DNA from: Robiginitomaculum sp.
GTDB taxonomy: Bacteria > Pseudomonadota > Alphaproteobacteria > Caulobacterales > Maricaulaceae
Length of the DNA stretch: 36,244 nt
Direction: 5' to 3'
Assembly: GCA_021776675.1 (NCBI GenBank)
Contig: JAJFFM010000230.1
Coordinates: forward strand, 1 to 36,244
This document shows, in pieces, positions 1 to 8,349 of this stretch. The position numbers and the translations under genes were made by a program. Numbering within the stretch: the first letter of the stretch is position 1; every line of letters begins with the position of its first letter. Under the pieces are notes generated by a model, which saw nothing but the letters and a program-made list of their open reading frames with translations, was not told the origin of the DNA and did no database searches.

Positions 1-1
1 T

Positions 2-268
2 ATCAATGAAATCGGTGTGGAAACCGATCAAGAAGCCCAAGCAGCTATGTCTGCTATTGGTGTGGCAACAAATTCTCGTATGGCCGAAATGATGGAAAGT
101 CACGAAGACCACATGGTTTACGCCAGAAAAGTTTTGGAAGAAAAAGCCAAGGCAGACGAACGGTTTGCCAGACGGTTTGAAAAAATTATCGAAATGCACG
201 ACGCCAATGCTTATGGCCGAGATGAACTTGGTAGTGGTGAGGGTGCGGGCGAAGGTGAAAGCGTTTAG
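2..268 (+). CDS. C-terminal fragment of an unknown helical protein
   Basis: The reading frame is open to the left edge, so this is the 3' end of a longer gene. The GTG at 17 is only an internal codon. The visible 88 residues are strongly charged and almost certainly helical, with a Met/His/Glu-rich stretch followed by an Arg/Lys/Glu segment and an acidic Gly/Glu tail. I see no catalytic motif and do not recognise the family. The gene stops 9 bases before the next GTG start, so it is very probably in the same operon as the following unknown protein and AAA+ ATPase. A C-terminal helix of a TelA-like or coiled-coil protein is one possibility, but the fragment is too short to decide. Confidence 0.7.
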   Translation: MNEIGVETDQEAQAAMSAIGVATNSRMAEMMESHEDHMVYARKVLEEKAKADERFARRFEKIIEMHDANAYGRDELGSGEGAGEGESV

Positions 269-277
269 GGAATATTC

Positions 278-1525
278 GTGACGAAACCTCATTCTAAAAG
301 CAAAAAGGGCAAGTCCAAAGCTCAACCTGAAGCCAAACCTACGCCTAAGCTTAAACTTAAGTCAAAACCTGACTATAAAGCGGGACAAATGTCTGCCTCA
401 AAAATACTGTCCTATGACCACAAAGTTCTAGAGGACGCACAAGCGACCAGACGGTATTTCGGTAAGTTTGAACGTATTATCACCCATCTAAAGCAGGTCA
501 CAATACTGTCGAAAAAACAAGGGCTGGTCACCACGGCCGAAGCGAAAATTTTGCTGACCTATCTGCTCGGCCTGTCTTATACATTTACGGCTTTGTCGTA
601 TAAATTTCTTATGGCCAATAGGATAGGTGACCATAATGGTAATTTGTTGAGTATAGACAAAACAGATAGCGGATTTCCTATTTACGGCGAAGTTTTGCAT
701 ATGGCGGCGGATATCTCCCAAGCTGAGAAACACTTAAAATCTCTGCCAAGTCAAAAACGTCTCAAGCAAGATATGGTCAATCATATTTTAACGGAACAAT
801 CCACACCGACCAAATTACAATATGCTCTCTCCCAGAGAATTTATTATGAATATCTAAACAAAAGAGATTTGTTTTTGCCGGGTAATGACCCGCAAGGCAT
901 TTGGATAAGCGGTAAGAAAAATCGCGATGAGCGCAGCTATCTTATCCACTGGGCGATATATGACAGTCAAACAAATGTGCCTGCCATTTATATGATGGAG
1001 CTAGAAGATACGGGACGCAAAGCATTGCCGCGAGATGAACGCCGCTGGCCACGTGTGCAAAGCCACCTCATGGCGCAGTCCATGTCGTCTCTAAAACTTT
1101 TGACCATAGCGCGCGGGTTCGATAGAGATTTCGATGATCTGCATCCAAAGTTTTTGCGCCGTTTTAATATCGGGCCCATGTATAGCCATAAATTTACCGA
1201 ACAACGCGGCCCACTTCGGGATGTTCTGGCGGACGCCAAGGGTGAGCCGGGTCTGGATTGGGCGCTGTCGTGGAGCGTAGAAAGTCTTGTGTCAGATAGC
1301 ACGTTCCAAGAAAAAACGGGCATGTTCAGTACATCACAAAGAGAGATTTACCGCATAGACACGCTGGACTCTAGGGCTGCCGAAGACGGGGCAACGGAGA
1401 TTGCTCGTTCCTTGATATTGCCCCACAGGGCGTTTCAAGTTCTAGAAGAAAAAAATCCGGCAAGTTTAAAAAATATCCGAAAATATGTAGTCGGTAAAAA
1501 CGCAAAAATTTTAAGTTATAAATAG
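278..1525 (+). CDS. Conserved-looking protein of unknown function in the AAA+ cluster
   Basis: The product is 415 aa from a GTG start placed 9 bases after the previous stop. The first 35 residues are a Lys/Pro/Ser-rich basic tail, probably disordered. Residues from about 40 to 200 look helical. The middle has a better-structured segment with the landmarks ELEDTGRKALPRDERRWP (near residue 242) and a Phe/Asp/His-rich patch (FDRDFDDLHPKFLRRF, near 281). There is no signal peptide, no clear membrane segment and no catalytic motif I recognise. Only 33 bases separate it from the AAA+ gene, so it is a likely partner, adaptor or substrate of that ATPase. From memory, Rhodobacterales have a similar gene next to a similar ATPase; this is unverified. 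Function unknown. Confidence 0.8.
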   Translation: MTKPHSKSKKGKSKAQPEAKPTPKLKLKSKPDYKAGQMSASKILSYDHKVLEDAQATRRYFGKFERIITHLKQVTILSKKQGLVTTAEAKILLTYLLGLSYTFTALSYKFLMANRIGDHNGNLLSIDKTDSGFPIYGEVLHMAADISQAEKHLKSLPSQKRLKQDMVNHILTEQSTPTKLQYALSQRIYYEYLNKRDLFLPGNDPQGIWISGKKNRDERSYLIHWAIYDSQTNVPAIYMMELEDTGRKALPRDERRWPRVQSHLMAQSMSSLKLLTIARGFDRDFDDLHPKFLRRFNIGPMYSHKFTEQRGPLRDVLADAKGEPGLDWALSWSVESLVSDSTFQEKTGMFSTSQREIYRIDTLDSRAAEDGATEIARSLILPHRAFQVLEEKNPASLKNIRKYVVGKNAKILSYK

Positions 1526-1558
1526 GGCCCCTAAATAAGGCAAAAGAACAGGAAAATT

Positions 1559-3505
1559 ATGTCCAATACGTCTGATCAAATGGAACTAAAAGAAGACCTT
1601 ATCCGTGAAAAATATACGGCGGCAGAACTTCTTCTGGCCGGGTTTGACCACACTCCAAGACTTGCAAAAAAAGCAGACATCAAAGCGACACCCGAACGTT
1701 CTTCAGGTGTTGGTACAAGACGCAGATTCCGTTCAACAACACCAGGCTTAGTGACTAAATCCACGGCGCGCCCCGAAGGCGTCCATATTGGCAATCGCGT
1801 TGAAACCTCCACTGAAGACGATCCATTGGTAAGCCCTCTGCAAGCCAGCGTCTTACATGGATTGCGCCGCGCACTAGCTACGGCCATGTTAGTATCGGAC
1901 CAATACGCAGACCAAACCGGTTTGTCTGAATTGATGAAAGATAATTTAGCGGGCTCGCTGGCCCGCAATAAACAATCGGAATTCAGTGAACTTCTGGCCG
2001 CGGCGTCTTTAATAAGCCTCTATGTATTTGCCAATATGACCAGTTTTTTATTGGCAAATACCCATGCGGATAGCTCTGACATGACCGTAGAAATTGGCGC
2101 CGTCGAAGAAGTGCTCACCGATAACCCACACTTGGCTTTGACAGGCGCACTTTGGGAGCTTGACCAAGACTTGGCACTGTTCGCGACCAGTGATGATAAA
2201 TTGATCCCAGTCGTAATGGCGTTTCTTGAAAAACTGATGGAGAAAGTGTCCTTGCGCGCCGATAATACGCCAAGACTGGAAGCATTCACATCCGTGAGCT
2301 ACCACGTGGAAGACGATAATTTTGAGGTCGACGGCTTTACGCCCGCCGCAAGGGGTAAGTCGACCACATTGACTATGACCTTTAAAAAGCCGAACGAGGT
2401 TGTCGGCAATCATATCGCAAAATACCAAGCCATGAAACTTTCCAAAATGCTGATGGCATACGATTTTAAACGCAAGCTTAACCCGTTCGCAGAGCTGGGC
2501 GGGTTTATCTTCACCTTTATGGGCGACGGTGCGCCGGGTACGGGCAAAACCACACTTATCCAAATGATGGCGGGCTTGATCAATGATTATTGCGACAATG
2601 CAGGCTATGTGTTTCGCTACCAAAACCTATCCACCGACAGTATCGATAGCTATCAAGGTAAGTCAGCACAAAATGCTAAGAGTTTCATCAAAAACATAGT
2701 CGATCCCAATGTTATCGGCTTTGGCACTATTGATGATATTGACCAGCTCGCGGGCAAACGCGGCGACAGACAATCCAGCGCAGGGCAGTTGGAAATAACC
2801 GCCGTGTTAATGGAAAGTTTCGCAGGTGCAAATACCGTTGTACGCGGCAATTGTACCTTTGGCATGTTTTCCAATTATCCCGAAAATGTAGATGATGCAT
2901 TGCGCCAAAGAGCTACGGCGAGGTTTCTCGTGGATGGCCCACAATCCCGCGCCGACTATATTGATATCTTGCATTTACTGATGGGGGGGAACCACGACAT
3001 CCCCGTGGGAAAACATGATTTATTCGAAGCCCAGCAGATTAAGAAAGCCGTTGCGGCAAGTTATGGCAGTCACGCCAAACCCCACGAAGACGGCTTGCTC
3101 AATGTCTATGACCGTGTGTCTAAAAAAATCGGTAAGCTAAATACCATTGCCAAGCTCGGCACGTACCTAAAGGCCATCCAAGAGGTCGATGCCCGCTTTA
3201 CGGGTCGCGCTATTAAAAACATAACGGACGCGGTCAAAGTCCGGGCTATGGATTTTGAACTACCGGACGAATGGATGGAAAACACGGAACTTTTCTTGGC
3301 CAAAAACTATGATGCGAAACGCAATATGATAGCTGAGCTGTCACAGCCCATCACTGTCGACATGGTTGTCCAAGAGATTAACCGCTACGCCGATAGTGAG
3401 TTTAGATACGCCGACAAATCCGACGAAATCGCAATCGAAAACATGGTACGCGATTTCACCCGCCAAGAAGAGGCCAAACGGCGTTATATGAAGGGTAAGA
3501 GATGA
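1559..3505 (+). CDS. AAA+ ATPase of an uncharacterised cluster
   Basis: The product is 648 aa with one AAA+ module in its C-terminal half. Visible motifs are Walker A GAPGTGKT at residues 324-331, a Walker B region IGFGTIDDID at about 386-395, a sensor-1 Asn at 439 in GMFSNYPEN, and a candidate arginine finger LRQRATARF at about 448-456. The first 320 residues are mostly helical and carry no family motif I know, so they may be the partner-binding part. No signal peptide or transmembrane helix is seen, so it should act in the cytoplasm, perhaps at the membrane given its neighbours. The architecture fits an ATP-driven remodeller. It does not look like MoxR (no VWA partner nearby), FtsH (no protease domain) or ClpX (no zinc finger). 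The stop at 3503-3505 is followed directly by the nested palindrome. Confidence 0.9.
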   Translation: MSNTSDQMELKEDLIREKYTAAELLLAGFDHTPRLAKKADIKATPERSSGVGTRRRFRSTTPGLVTKSTARPEGVHIGNRVETSTEDDPLVSPLQASVLHGLRRALATAMLVSDQYADQTGLSELMKDNLAGSLARNKQSEFSELLAAASLISLYVFANMTSFLLANTHADSSDMTVEIGAVEEVLTDNPHLALTGALWELDQDLALFATSDDKLIPVVMAFLEKLMEKVSLRADNTPRLEAFTSVSYHVEDDNFEVDGFTPAARGKSTTLTMTFKKPNEVVGNHIAKYQAMKLSKMLMAYDFKRKLNPFAELGGFIFTFMGDGAPGTGKTTLIQMMAGLINDYCDNAGYVFRYQNLSTDSIDSYQGKSAQNAKSFIKNIVDPNVIGFGTIDDIDQLAGKRGDRQSSAGQLEITAVLMESFAGANTVVRGNCTFGMFSNYPENVDDALRQRATARFLVDGPQSRADYIDILHLLMGGNHDIPVGKHDLFEAQQIKKAVAASYGSHAKPHEDGLLNVYDRVSKKIGKLNTIAKLGTYLKAIQEVDARFTGRAIKNITDAVKVRAMDFELPDEWMENTELFLAKNYDAKRNMIAELSQPITVDMVVQEINRYADSEFRYADKSDEIAIENMVRDFTRQEEAKRRYMKGKR

Positions 3506-3517
3506 CTGCTCACGTAC

Positions 3518-3697
3518 TTTTTCTTCCCCTATTTTTTATGGGGGAAGTGCCGGAGCTATTGCGAAGGCGATGGGGGCCGCCGTTCTTGCGGCGCTACATA
3601 GCTGTAGTGGATGCCGAGAACTCAAAAGCGCACAAGAGGTGCGCGCCCCCATCCCCCCTGCGGGGTACTTCCCCCATAAAAAATAGGGGAAGAAAAA
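3518..3697. repeat. Nested palindromic element with 31-bp perfect inverted repeats
   Basis: A perfect 31-bp inverted repeat (3518-3548 and 3667-3697) encloses about 118 bp. Inside it is a second inverted pair, GATGGGGGC near 3569-3577 and GCCCCCATC near 3644-3652, with weaker pairing around it. The whole element could fold into one long nested hairpin in RNA or single-stranded DNA. It lies between the AAA+ gene and the next gene of the same cluster. Its right arm carries AGGGGAAG at about 3685-3692, the only good ribosome-binding site for the downstream ATG at 3699. It resembles a non-autonomous MITE-like or dispersed intergenic repeat. No target-site duplication is obvious. Confidence 0.85.
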
Positions 3698-3698
3698 C

Positions 3699-5048
3699 AT
3701 GATGCGCCTCCTAAAATACGGTCTAATGTTCGGCAATTTGGTCGAGGTCACCTCACCTGCTTTGGTGGGGCGCTATAACCGTGCGCTTAAACATCTCATC
3801 AACAAAGAAACGGCGCTGACGGAATTTCACATAGATATTTCTGGCTACTCGCCGGAAATCGGCGAGGAATTTGGTGATGATTTATATCTCAATCCAAATG
3901 GCTGTAACCGGCAATTTATCCTGTTGACCACAGATCAGAAAACCGCACCACTTCTCAATGCGCAGTTCTCGACCTCGCGTTCTATCTTGCGTAATTTCAT
4001 CGCAGAAAACGAGGGAGAATTATTCGCCCTAACCGCCCGCGAAGCCGTTGCGGGTGAGTTGATGAACTCGGTTTATAAAGTCACTAGCCCGGCTGATTTG
4101 TTCCAAATAAATCAGGTCGAGATTGAAGCCGATACCATACAGTCCCATGTGGAAGAAGCTAAAAACTTACAGGTCTATATTGATAAATTTATGAACGAAG
4201 AAGATGCATGGTGGGATGATGTCCTTATTGCACAAATGATTGAACTTGCTAAACGCACAGGCAATATCCAGCGCAACCCCATAAGCCTCACGGCAAAATC
4301 CTATGCTCAGGGCAATTATTTCACCAACCATTTCGGGGGTCTATATGTATTCCGCGATGTGGAAACCCCGACGGTTATAGCGCGAGAACATTCAGAAGCG
4401 CTGGAAAATTTACCCGTTGAAAACATACTTACATTTGATGACAGATACGGCATTGCGCAGTTTTTAAACAGATGCGGTCTTGCCGAGCCCATTGTACCAA
4501 CGAGTGAAAATATGGCTGCGGCCATTATCAAACAAAAGATAGATTTTGTTATCATCTCTACCGCCGCCCGTTTGGGTGACGGCTTGGGCAATGATCGGGG
4601 TGATTTGTCCCGCATGCAAATTCGGCAAATTGGCCGCAAATACGCCGAGAAAATGCCGGACGAGTTTCACGGCCTTATGCAAGTTTGGCGCTGGGCAAAA
4701 ATGGACGGCGCACCGCCAAATTTAACGTCCGAACATGCGGCGTTTTTCTATGCTTTGCGTTCAGCACAGCATAGCGATCGGGATTTGGTCAATATGCTGC
4801 TCTCTGAATTGTCACCATTAGATTTCAGGCAATTATTTATTTGTCACAAGCAAGCTTTTTATGACGCTTATCAGAGTTGGTCTGAGCCCAAGCGCGATTA
4901 TGTGTCGAAGTTTTTGGCGGAAGAATACACAATCGATAAAGTTGGTGCGCGCGAAACTTTGTTCGGGCTAGAACCAGGTATGGACGAAGAAGGTGTTTAC
5001 GAAGGGCCATGGACACCACCGGAGACACCTGTAAGGTATATTTCATGA
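3699..5048 (+). CDS. DUF6638-like protein of unknown function
   Basis: The product is 449 aa, soluble, with no signal peptide or transmembrane helix. The N-terminus carries a distinctive block: GLMFGNLVEV (residues 8-17), HIDISGYSPEIGEE and DLYLNPNGCNRQFILL. A later segment reads HFGGLYVFRDVE. From memory these match the alphaproteobacterial family labelled DUF6638, which has no assigned function; a profile search is needed to confirm it. The double ATG (3699 and 3702) follows the right arm of the nested palindrome, which supplies its ribosome-binding site. The stop overlaps the ATG of the next gene in an ATGA junction, so the two are translationally coupled. Co-location with the AAA+ ATPase suggests one shared process. 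Confidence 0.85.
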   Translation: MMRLLKYGLMFGNLVEVTSPALVGRYNRALKHLINKETALTEFHIDISGYSPEIGEEFGDDLYLNPNGCNRQFILLTTDQKTAPLLNAQFSTSRSILRNFIAENEGELFALTAREAVAGELMNSVYKVTSPADLFQINQVEIEADTIQSHVEEAKNLQVYIDKFMNEEDAWWDDVLIAQMIELAKRTGNIQRNPISLTAKSYAQGNYFTNHFGGLYVFRDVETPTVIAREHSEALENLPVENILTFDDRYGIAQFLNRCGLAEPIVPTSENMAAAIIKQKIDFVIISTAARLGDGLGNDRGDLSRMQIRQIGRKYAEKMPDEFHGLMQVWRWAKMDGAPPNLTSEHAAFFYALRSAQHSDRDLVNMLLSELSPLDFRQLFICHKQAFYDAYQSWSEPKRDYVSKFLAEEYTIDKVGARETLFGLEPGMDEEGVYEGPWTPPETPVRYIS

Positions 5049-5455
5049 TTGTTTGGATACGCAATATTGTCATTATTTTCGTGCTGCTCAGCATTGCCTA
5101 TACTGTATTGTCCATAAGGGCGCGTATGGTACAGCGCGCAAAATTGGCCGCAGAATATACTGCGCGCCAAATACCGCAAAAAAAGCCCTCTGAAAAACCC
5201 TCAGAGAATTCCTCAGAGAATTCCTCAGGGAAACCCACAAAGAGACGTCTGAAGAAATGGCAAAAAAGACGGTCTAAAAAGCAATCGGAAAAATCTACGG
5301 AAAAATTAGAAAATACCACCGTCAGCAAAAAAGAGTTTATTGCTAGAGGCATGCAGATATACGGCAAATCTTACCGTCCGAAATTGATATTCGGCGTTTA
5401 CCTGGTGCCGATTGCCGTTATGGCAGTTTTGATTTATTTGGCTCAATATAGTTAG
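5045..5455 (+). CDS. Small two-TM membrane protein with a repetitive basic linker
   Basis: I choose the ATG at 5045 because it forms an ATGA overlap with the preceding stop and places the hydrophobic segment at the N-terminus. An in-frame GTG/ATG further upstream (5009) would put that helix behind a polar stretch. The 136-aa product has one transmembrane helix at residues 3-25 and a second near the C-terminus (about 112-132). Between them is a strongly basic Lys/Arg/Ser/Glu linker containing a SENS/SEKP tandem repeat. The family is not recognised. It is probably a membrane anchor or assembly subunit for the cluster, an inference from position only. Confidence 0.75.
   Translation: MIVWIRNIVIIFVLLSIAYTVLSIRARMVQRAKLAAEYTARQIPQKKPSEKPSENSSENSSGKPTKRRLKKWQKRRSKKQSEKSTEKLENTTVSKKEFIARGMQIYGKSYRPKLIFGVYLVPIAVMAVLIYLAQYS
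5189..5236 (+). repeat. 12-bp tandem repeat, four in-frame units
   Basis: Four consecutive 12-bp units: TCTGAAAAACCC, TCAGAGAATTCC twice identical, and TCAGGGAAACCC. They encode SEKP, SENS, SENS and SGKP in the linker of the small membrane protein. Being in frame and in a low-complexity linker, the expansion is tolerated. Confidence 0.9.
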
Positions 5456-5479
5456 GCGCCCATAACATAGGGACTTAAC

Positions 5480-5521
5480 TTAATTGTCCTGGTTTAATTG
5501 TCCCAGCTTAATTGTCTTTGG
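5480..5521 (+). repeat. Three 14-bp direct repeats upstream of the DUF1523 gene
   Basis: Three contiguous units: TTAATTGTCCTGGT, TTAATTGTCCCAGC and TTAATTGTCTTTGG. The first eight bases (TTAATTGT) are invariant and the last six vary. They end 29 bases before the DUF1523 start codon. They could be a repeated protein-binding site or just another short tandem duplication of the kind seen across this window. Confidence 0.85.
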
Positions 5522-5550
5522 CCTAGAAGCTTATAGTAAAGGAATATGAT

Positions 5551-6195
5551 ATGAAATGGTTCAAACGCATTCTGGTTTTTGCCCTGCTATTGATCACGGC
5601 AGTATTGGTGCATTACTATTTGCCTCAGCGCGATATTGTCAAAGTTGTCGGCACGGAGGTTAAACGCATGGATATCTCCAAGGGTTCTCCGTTCTGGGAC
5701 AGCCCCGATGTTGGCACCAACAATGAAGCAACCCGCGATGTGCGCTTTATTTCTAGTGTCCGCGAAAATGGTAAGACGCGGGTTTACCGCAATGAAGATA
5801 CTGGGTGGTCATTTCCATTTTACTTAAAATTTGACAGTTCGGACCTAGACGCTAAGGCCAAAGAAATGACCAGTAAGGACGATCAATGGGTGGCCATCAC
5901 TCATTATGGCTGGCGGATCAAACTGTTTTCCATCTGGCCAAATGCGACCAAAGTGAAACCAGTGAGCGGGCCGAACGCGCTTCTGATTCCGTGGTTTAAC
6001 ATTGTGTTTCTAAGTATTCTGGCATTTATCTTCATCAATATATGGCTGAACCTGCGCCGTTTTAAAAAGAAACGCATTGATCCGGTCACAGATAAAATCG
6101 GAGATATGGCCGAAGACGCAGGAGAAGAAATTAGCAAAGGCGGTAATGCTGTCGGCAAGTTATTTAGACGCCTGTTCGGCACAACTAGATATTAA
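5551..6195 (+). CDS. DUF1523 family membrane protein
   Basis: The product is 214 aa with transmembrane segments at about residues 6-25 and 148-167 and a roughly 120-residue segment between them. Conserved landmarks of DUF1523, a family of unknown function common in Alphaproteobacteria, are visible: YYLPQRDIVKVVGTEVKRMD near 23-42, RDVRFISSVRENGK, YRNEDTGWSFPFYLKFDSS and WVAITHYGWRIKLFSIWPN. The C-terminal tail is cytoplasmic-looking and charged. It has an AAAGGAAT-type ribosome-binding site upstream of ATG 5551. Its stop TAA shares a base with the ATG of the M50 protease gene (TAATG), so the two are translationally coupled. It may be regulated or processed by that protease (inference). Confidence 0.87.
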   Translation: MKWFKRILVFALLLITAVLVHYYLPQRDIVKVVGTEVKRMDISKGSPFWDSPDVGTNNEATRDVRFISSVRENGKTRVYRNEDTGWSFPFYLKFDSSDLDAKAKEMTSKDDQWVAITHYGWRIKLFSIWPNATKVKPVSGPNALLIPWFNIVFLSILAFIFINIWLNLRRFKKKRIDPVTDKIGDMAEDAGEEISKGGNAVGKLFRRLFGTTRY

Positions 6196-6938
6196 TGCTA
6201 AAAATAAACCCTGCGCAAACTAGCAAAGCAGTTCTACGAACTGTGCATATTGACACCAAGCTTTTTTGGATACTCGTCTTTAGTATTTGGATATCGGCGC
6301 AAATTCCCGTGCTGAGTAAACCATTTCGAATGTTGGCTACATGGGCGCATGAGCTAGGTCACGGGCTCGGCGCAATAATTTCCGGTGGGCGGTTCGAGAA
6401 AATGATCTTAACGCCGCAATTTTCTGGTCTAACTCATGCTTTTACCGGCAGTAAATGGCAACAAATAATTGTCCTATTTGGTGGGCTATTAGGCCCCGCT
6501 ATTGCCGGTGCCGTCATGTTGATCTTAGTGCGCCGCCTCGGCCAATCTCGGCTTGCGTTATTCCTTCTGGCGGGCGCATTATTGGCAACATTAGTTTTTT
6601 GGGCCGGGGATAATTTTACCCGGGTGATTGTGTTCGGGTTTGGCTTGATTATTACTTTAATCGCCGTCAAAGCATGGCCTTTGATTAGGTCTTTATCTGC
6701 GCATATTATTGCTCTGGCCTTTTGCCTGAATGCGGTTGGCGATTTTAATTATTTCTTTATGAGCACTGCTAATGTCGGAGTGTATTCAGGCAAAAGCGAC
6801 ACCAGTGCCCTAGCCGAAATCATTGGTGGCCCGCATTTATTTTGGGCGCTTGTGCCTAGTGTTCTATCTATTCTAATCCTTTACGGCGCATTTAAATTGT
6901 CTGCTCCCAAAGAAGGTGTCAAAAAGCCACATGCCTAA
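6195..6938 (+). CDS. M50-type intramembrane metalloprotease
   Basis: The 247-aa polytopic membrane protein carries the zinc site HELGH at residues 52-56 in the context WAHELGHGLGAIISGGRF. This fits the Peptidase M50B-like family. At least five or six hydrophobic segments are visible. A conserved-looking Asp occurs later in NAVGDFNYFF (near residue 180), a possible third metal ligand. No PDZ domain is present, unlike RseP. The start overlaps the stop of the DUF1523 gene in a TAATG junction. Substrates are unknown; the coupled DUF1523 protein or the small two-TM protein just upstream are the natural suspects by position. The gene ends the packed cluster; the next gene starts 39 bases later. Confidence 0.85.
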   Translation: MLKINPAQTSKAVLRTVHIDTKLFWILVFSIWISAQIPVLSKPFRMLATWAHELGHGLGAIISGGRFEKMILTPQFSGLTHAFTGSKWQQIIVLFGGLLGPAIAGAVMLILVRRLGQSRLALFLLAGALLATLVFWAGDNFTRVIVFGFGLIITLIAVKAWPLIRSLSAHIIALAFCLNAVGDFNYFFMSTANVGVYSGKSDTSALAEIIGGPHLFWALVPSVLSILILYGAFKLSAPKEGVKKPHA

Positions 6939-6977
6939 ATACTTGATTAGAGCTGGCTAGGACTTAAGGAAAGTATC

Positions 6978-8324
6978 ATGAAAACTGAAAGCGATTTAAT
7001 GAGGGATGCAGACGCGCGTGCGCAAACTTACCGACAAAGCGTCGAGACACGGAATGTATATCCCAATGCAGATGAGATAGCGGCTTTGGACGAATTTGAT
7101 GTACCCCTTCCAGAAGGGCCTTCAGATGCGCAGGTTATGTTGAAGCAGCTCGACGAGATTGGCTCGCCTGCCACATCCGTCTCTACGGGGCCACATTATT
7201 TGGGCTATGTTATTGGCGGCGTCTTACCTGCGGCGGCGGCAGCTGACCGGATGGTTGCCGCGTGGGATCAATGTGCATCATCACACGCCAATTCACCAGT
7301 GGCGGCTAAATTAGAAGCCATTGCAGGACGTTGGGTCTTGGATATTTTGGATTTACCGCGCAGTTCTGCGGTCGGGTTTGGCACATCGGCTACCGCTTGT
7401 GGCCTATCTTGTTTTGCAGCGGCACGGCGTGAGCTATTGGCGCGCCAAGGTTGGGATTTGGATAATGAAGGCTTGGTCGGCGCACCTGAAATTAAAGTCG
7501 TGGTTTCGGATATTGCTCATATCACTATTTTCAAAGCTCTGCGTATTTTAGGTTTTGGCAAAAGGCATTTACTGGTCGCCAAGACGGATGCGCGTGGCCG
7601 CATTGACCCTAAAACCCTACCGCTGCTCGATAACAAAACCATACTTTGTTTGCAGGCGGGCGAGGTCAATACGGGTGATTTTGATCCATTTGTGCCGCTG
7701 ATTGAAAAAGCCAAATCCGCAGGGGCCTGGGTACATATAGACGGGGCGTTTGGGCTTTGGGCGCGGGCCACAAACAGCCATCGCCATTTGACCGAAGGTA
7801 TAGAAGGTGCGGATAGTTGGACCACGGACGGTCACAAATGGCTGAACACGCCCTATGACAGCGCCATGGCAATCGTGAAAGACGGGGATGCTTTCGCGCG
7901 CGTCATGAATGCGGATGCGGTTTACGCGACGGCTGAAACCCACGCCCAAACAAACCTAACCTTGGAGTTTTCCCGCCGTGCGCGCGGCATACCGATTTGG
8001 GCCGTACTCAAAACATTGGGCCGTACAGGCGTATGCGAAATGGTCGAACGTCATTGCCGCCAAGCCAAAATGCTGGCCAAAGGCATAGACGGCAAGAACG
8101 GCATAAAGGTGCTTTCGGACGTGCCCCTTAATCAAGTTCTGTGCACAACAACAGGCAAAGAAACCCCTGCAGATTTCGCCGCCCGTATGAATGCCACTGG
8201 TAAGCTCTGGTTCGGGCAAACCGTCTGGCGCGGCAAGCCAGCCTTTAGATTATCCGTATCAAGCTGGCGCACCACGGACGCAGATATAGAGCGAGCGATT
8301 AGCGTACTTATAGACAATTATTAA
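6978..8324 (+). CDS. PLP-dependent group II decarboxylase-like enzyme
   Basis: The product is 448 aa, a fold-type I pyridoxal-phosphate enzyme. The predicted Schiff-base lysine is K287 in TDGHKWLNTPYDS, and the Asp that contacts the pyridine nitrogen is D255 in HIDGAFGLWA. The N-terminal PHYLGYVIGG and the cofactor loop GFGTSATACGL match the group II decarboxylase family (glutamate, aromatic amino acid and related decarboxylases). Substrate cannot be read from the sequence; loss of CO2 from an amino acid is the expected chemistry, though some relatives are aldolases or lyases. The ribosome-binding site is AAGGAAAG before ATG 6978. It is on the same strand as the M50 gene but has no obvious functional link to it. 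Confidence 0.87.
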   Translation: MKTESDLMRDADARAQTYRQSVETRNVYPNADEIAALDEFDVPLPEGPSDAQVMLKQLDEIGSPATSVSTGPHYLGYVIGGVLPAAAAADRMVAAWDQCASSHANSPVAAKLEAIAGRWVLDILDLPRSSAVGFGTSATACGLSCFAAARRELLARQGWDLDNEGLVGAPEIKVVVSDIAHITIFKALRILGFGKRHLLVAKTDARGRIDPKTLPLLDNKTILCLQAGEVNTGDFDPFVPLIEKAKSAGAWVHIDGAFGLWARATNSHRHLTEGIEGADSWTTDGHKWLNTPYDSAMAIVKDGDAFARVMNADAVYATAETHAQTNLTLEFSRRARGIPIWAVLKTLGRTGVCEMVERHCRQAKMLAKGIDGKNGIKVLSDVPLNQVLCTTTGKETPADFAARMNATGKLWFGQTVWRGKPAFRLSVSSWRTTDADIERAISVLIDNY

Positions 8325-8349
8325 ACAAAATTCCTTTAAAAGGCATCGT

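Noticed and set aside
2048-2623. 191-aa minus-strand ORF
   Set aside because: Antisense to the AAA+ gene, with a composition typical of a shadow frame.
1559-3505. MoxR/VWA, FtsH, or ClpX-type identity for the AAA+ protein
   Set aside because: No VWA-domain neighbour, no protease domain and no zinc-binding N-terminus; only a generic AAA+ module can be supported.
3502-3702. 66-aa plus-strand and 71-aa minus-strand ORFs between the AAA+ and DUF6638-like genes
   Set aside because: Both simply read through the nested palindrome; they have no ribosome-binding site of their own and their composition follows the repeat.
1-6938. Reading the AAA+ cluster as a phage-defence island
   Set aside because: No nuclease, toxin or known sensor domain, base composition similar to the flanking housekeeping genes, and signs of an ordinary chromosomal operon.
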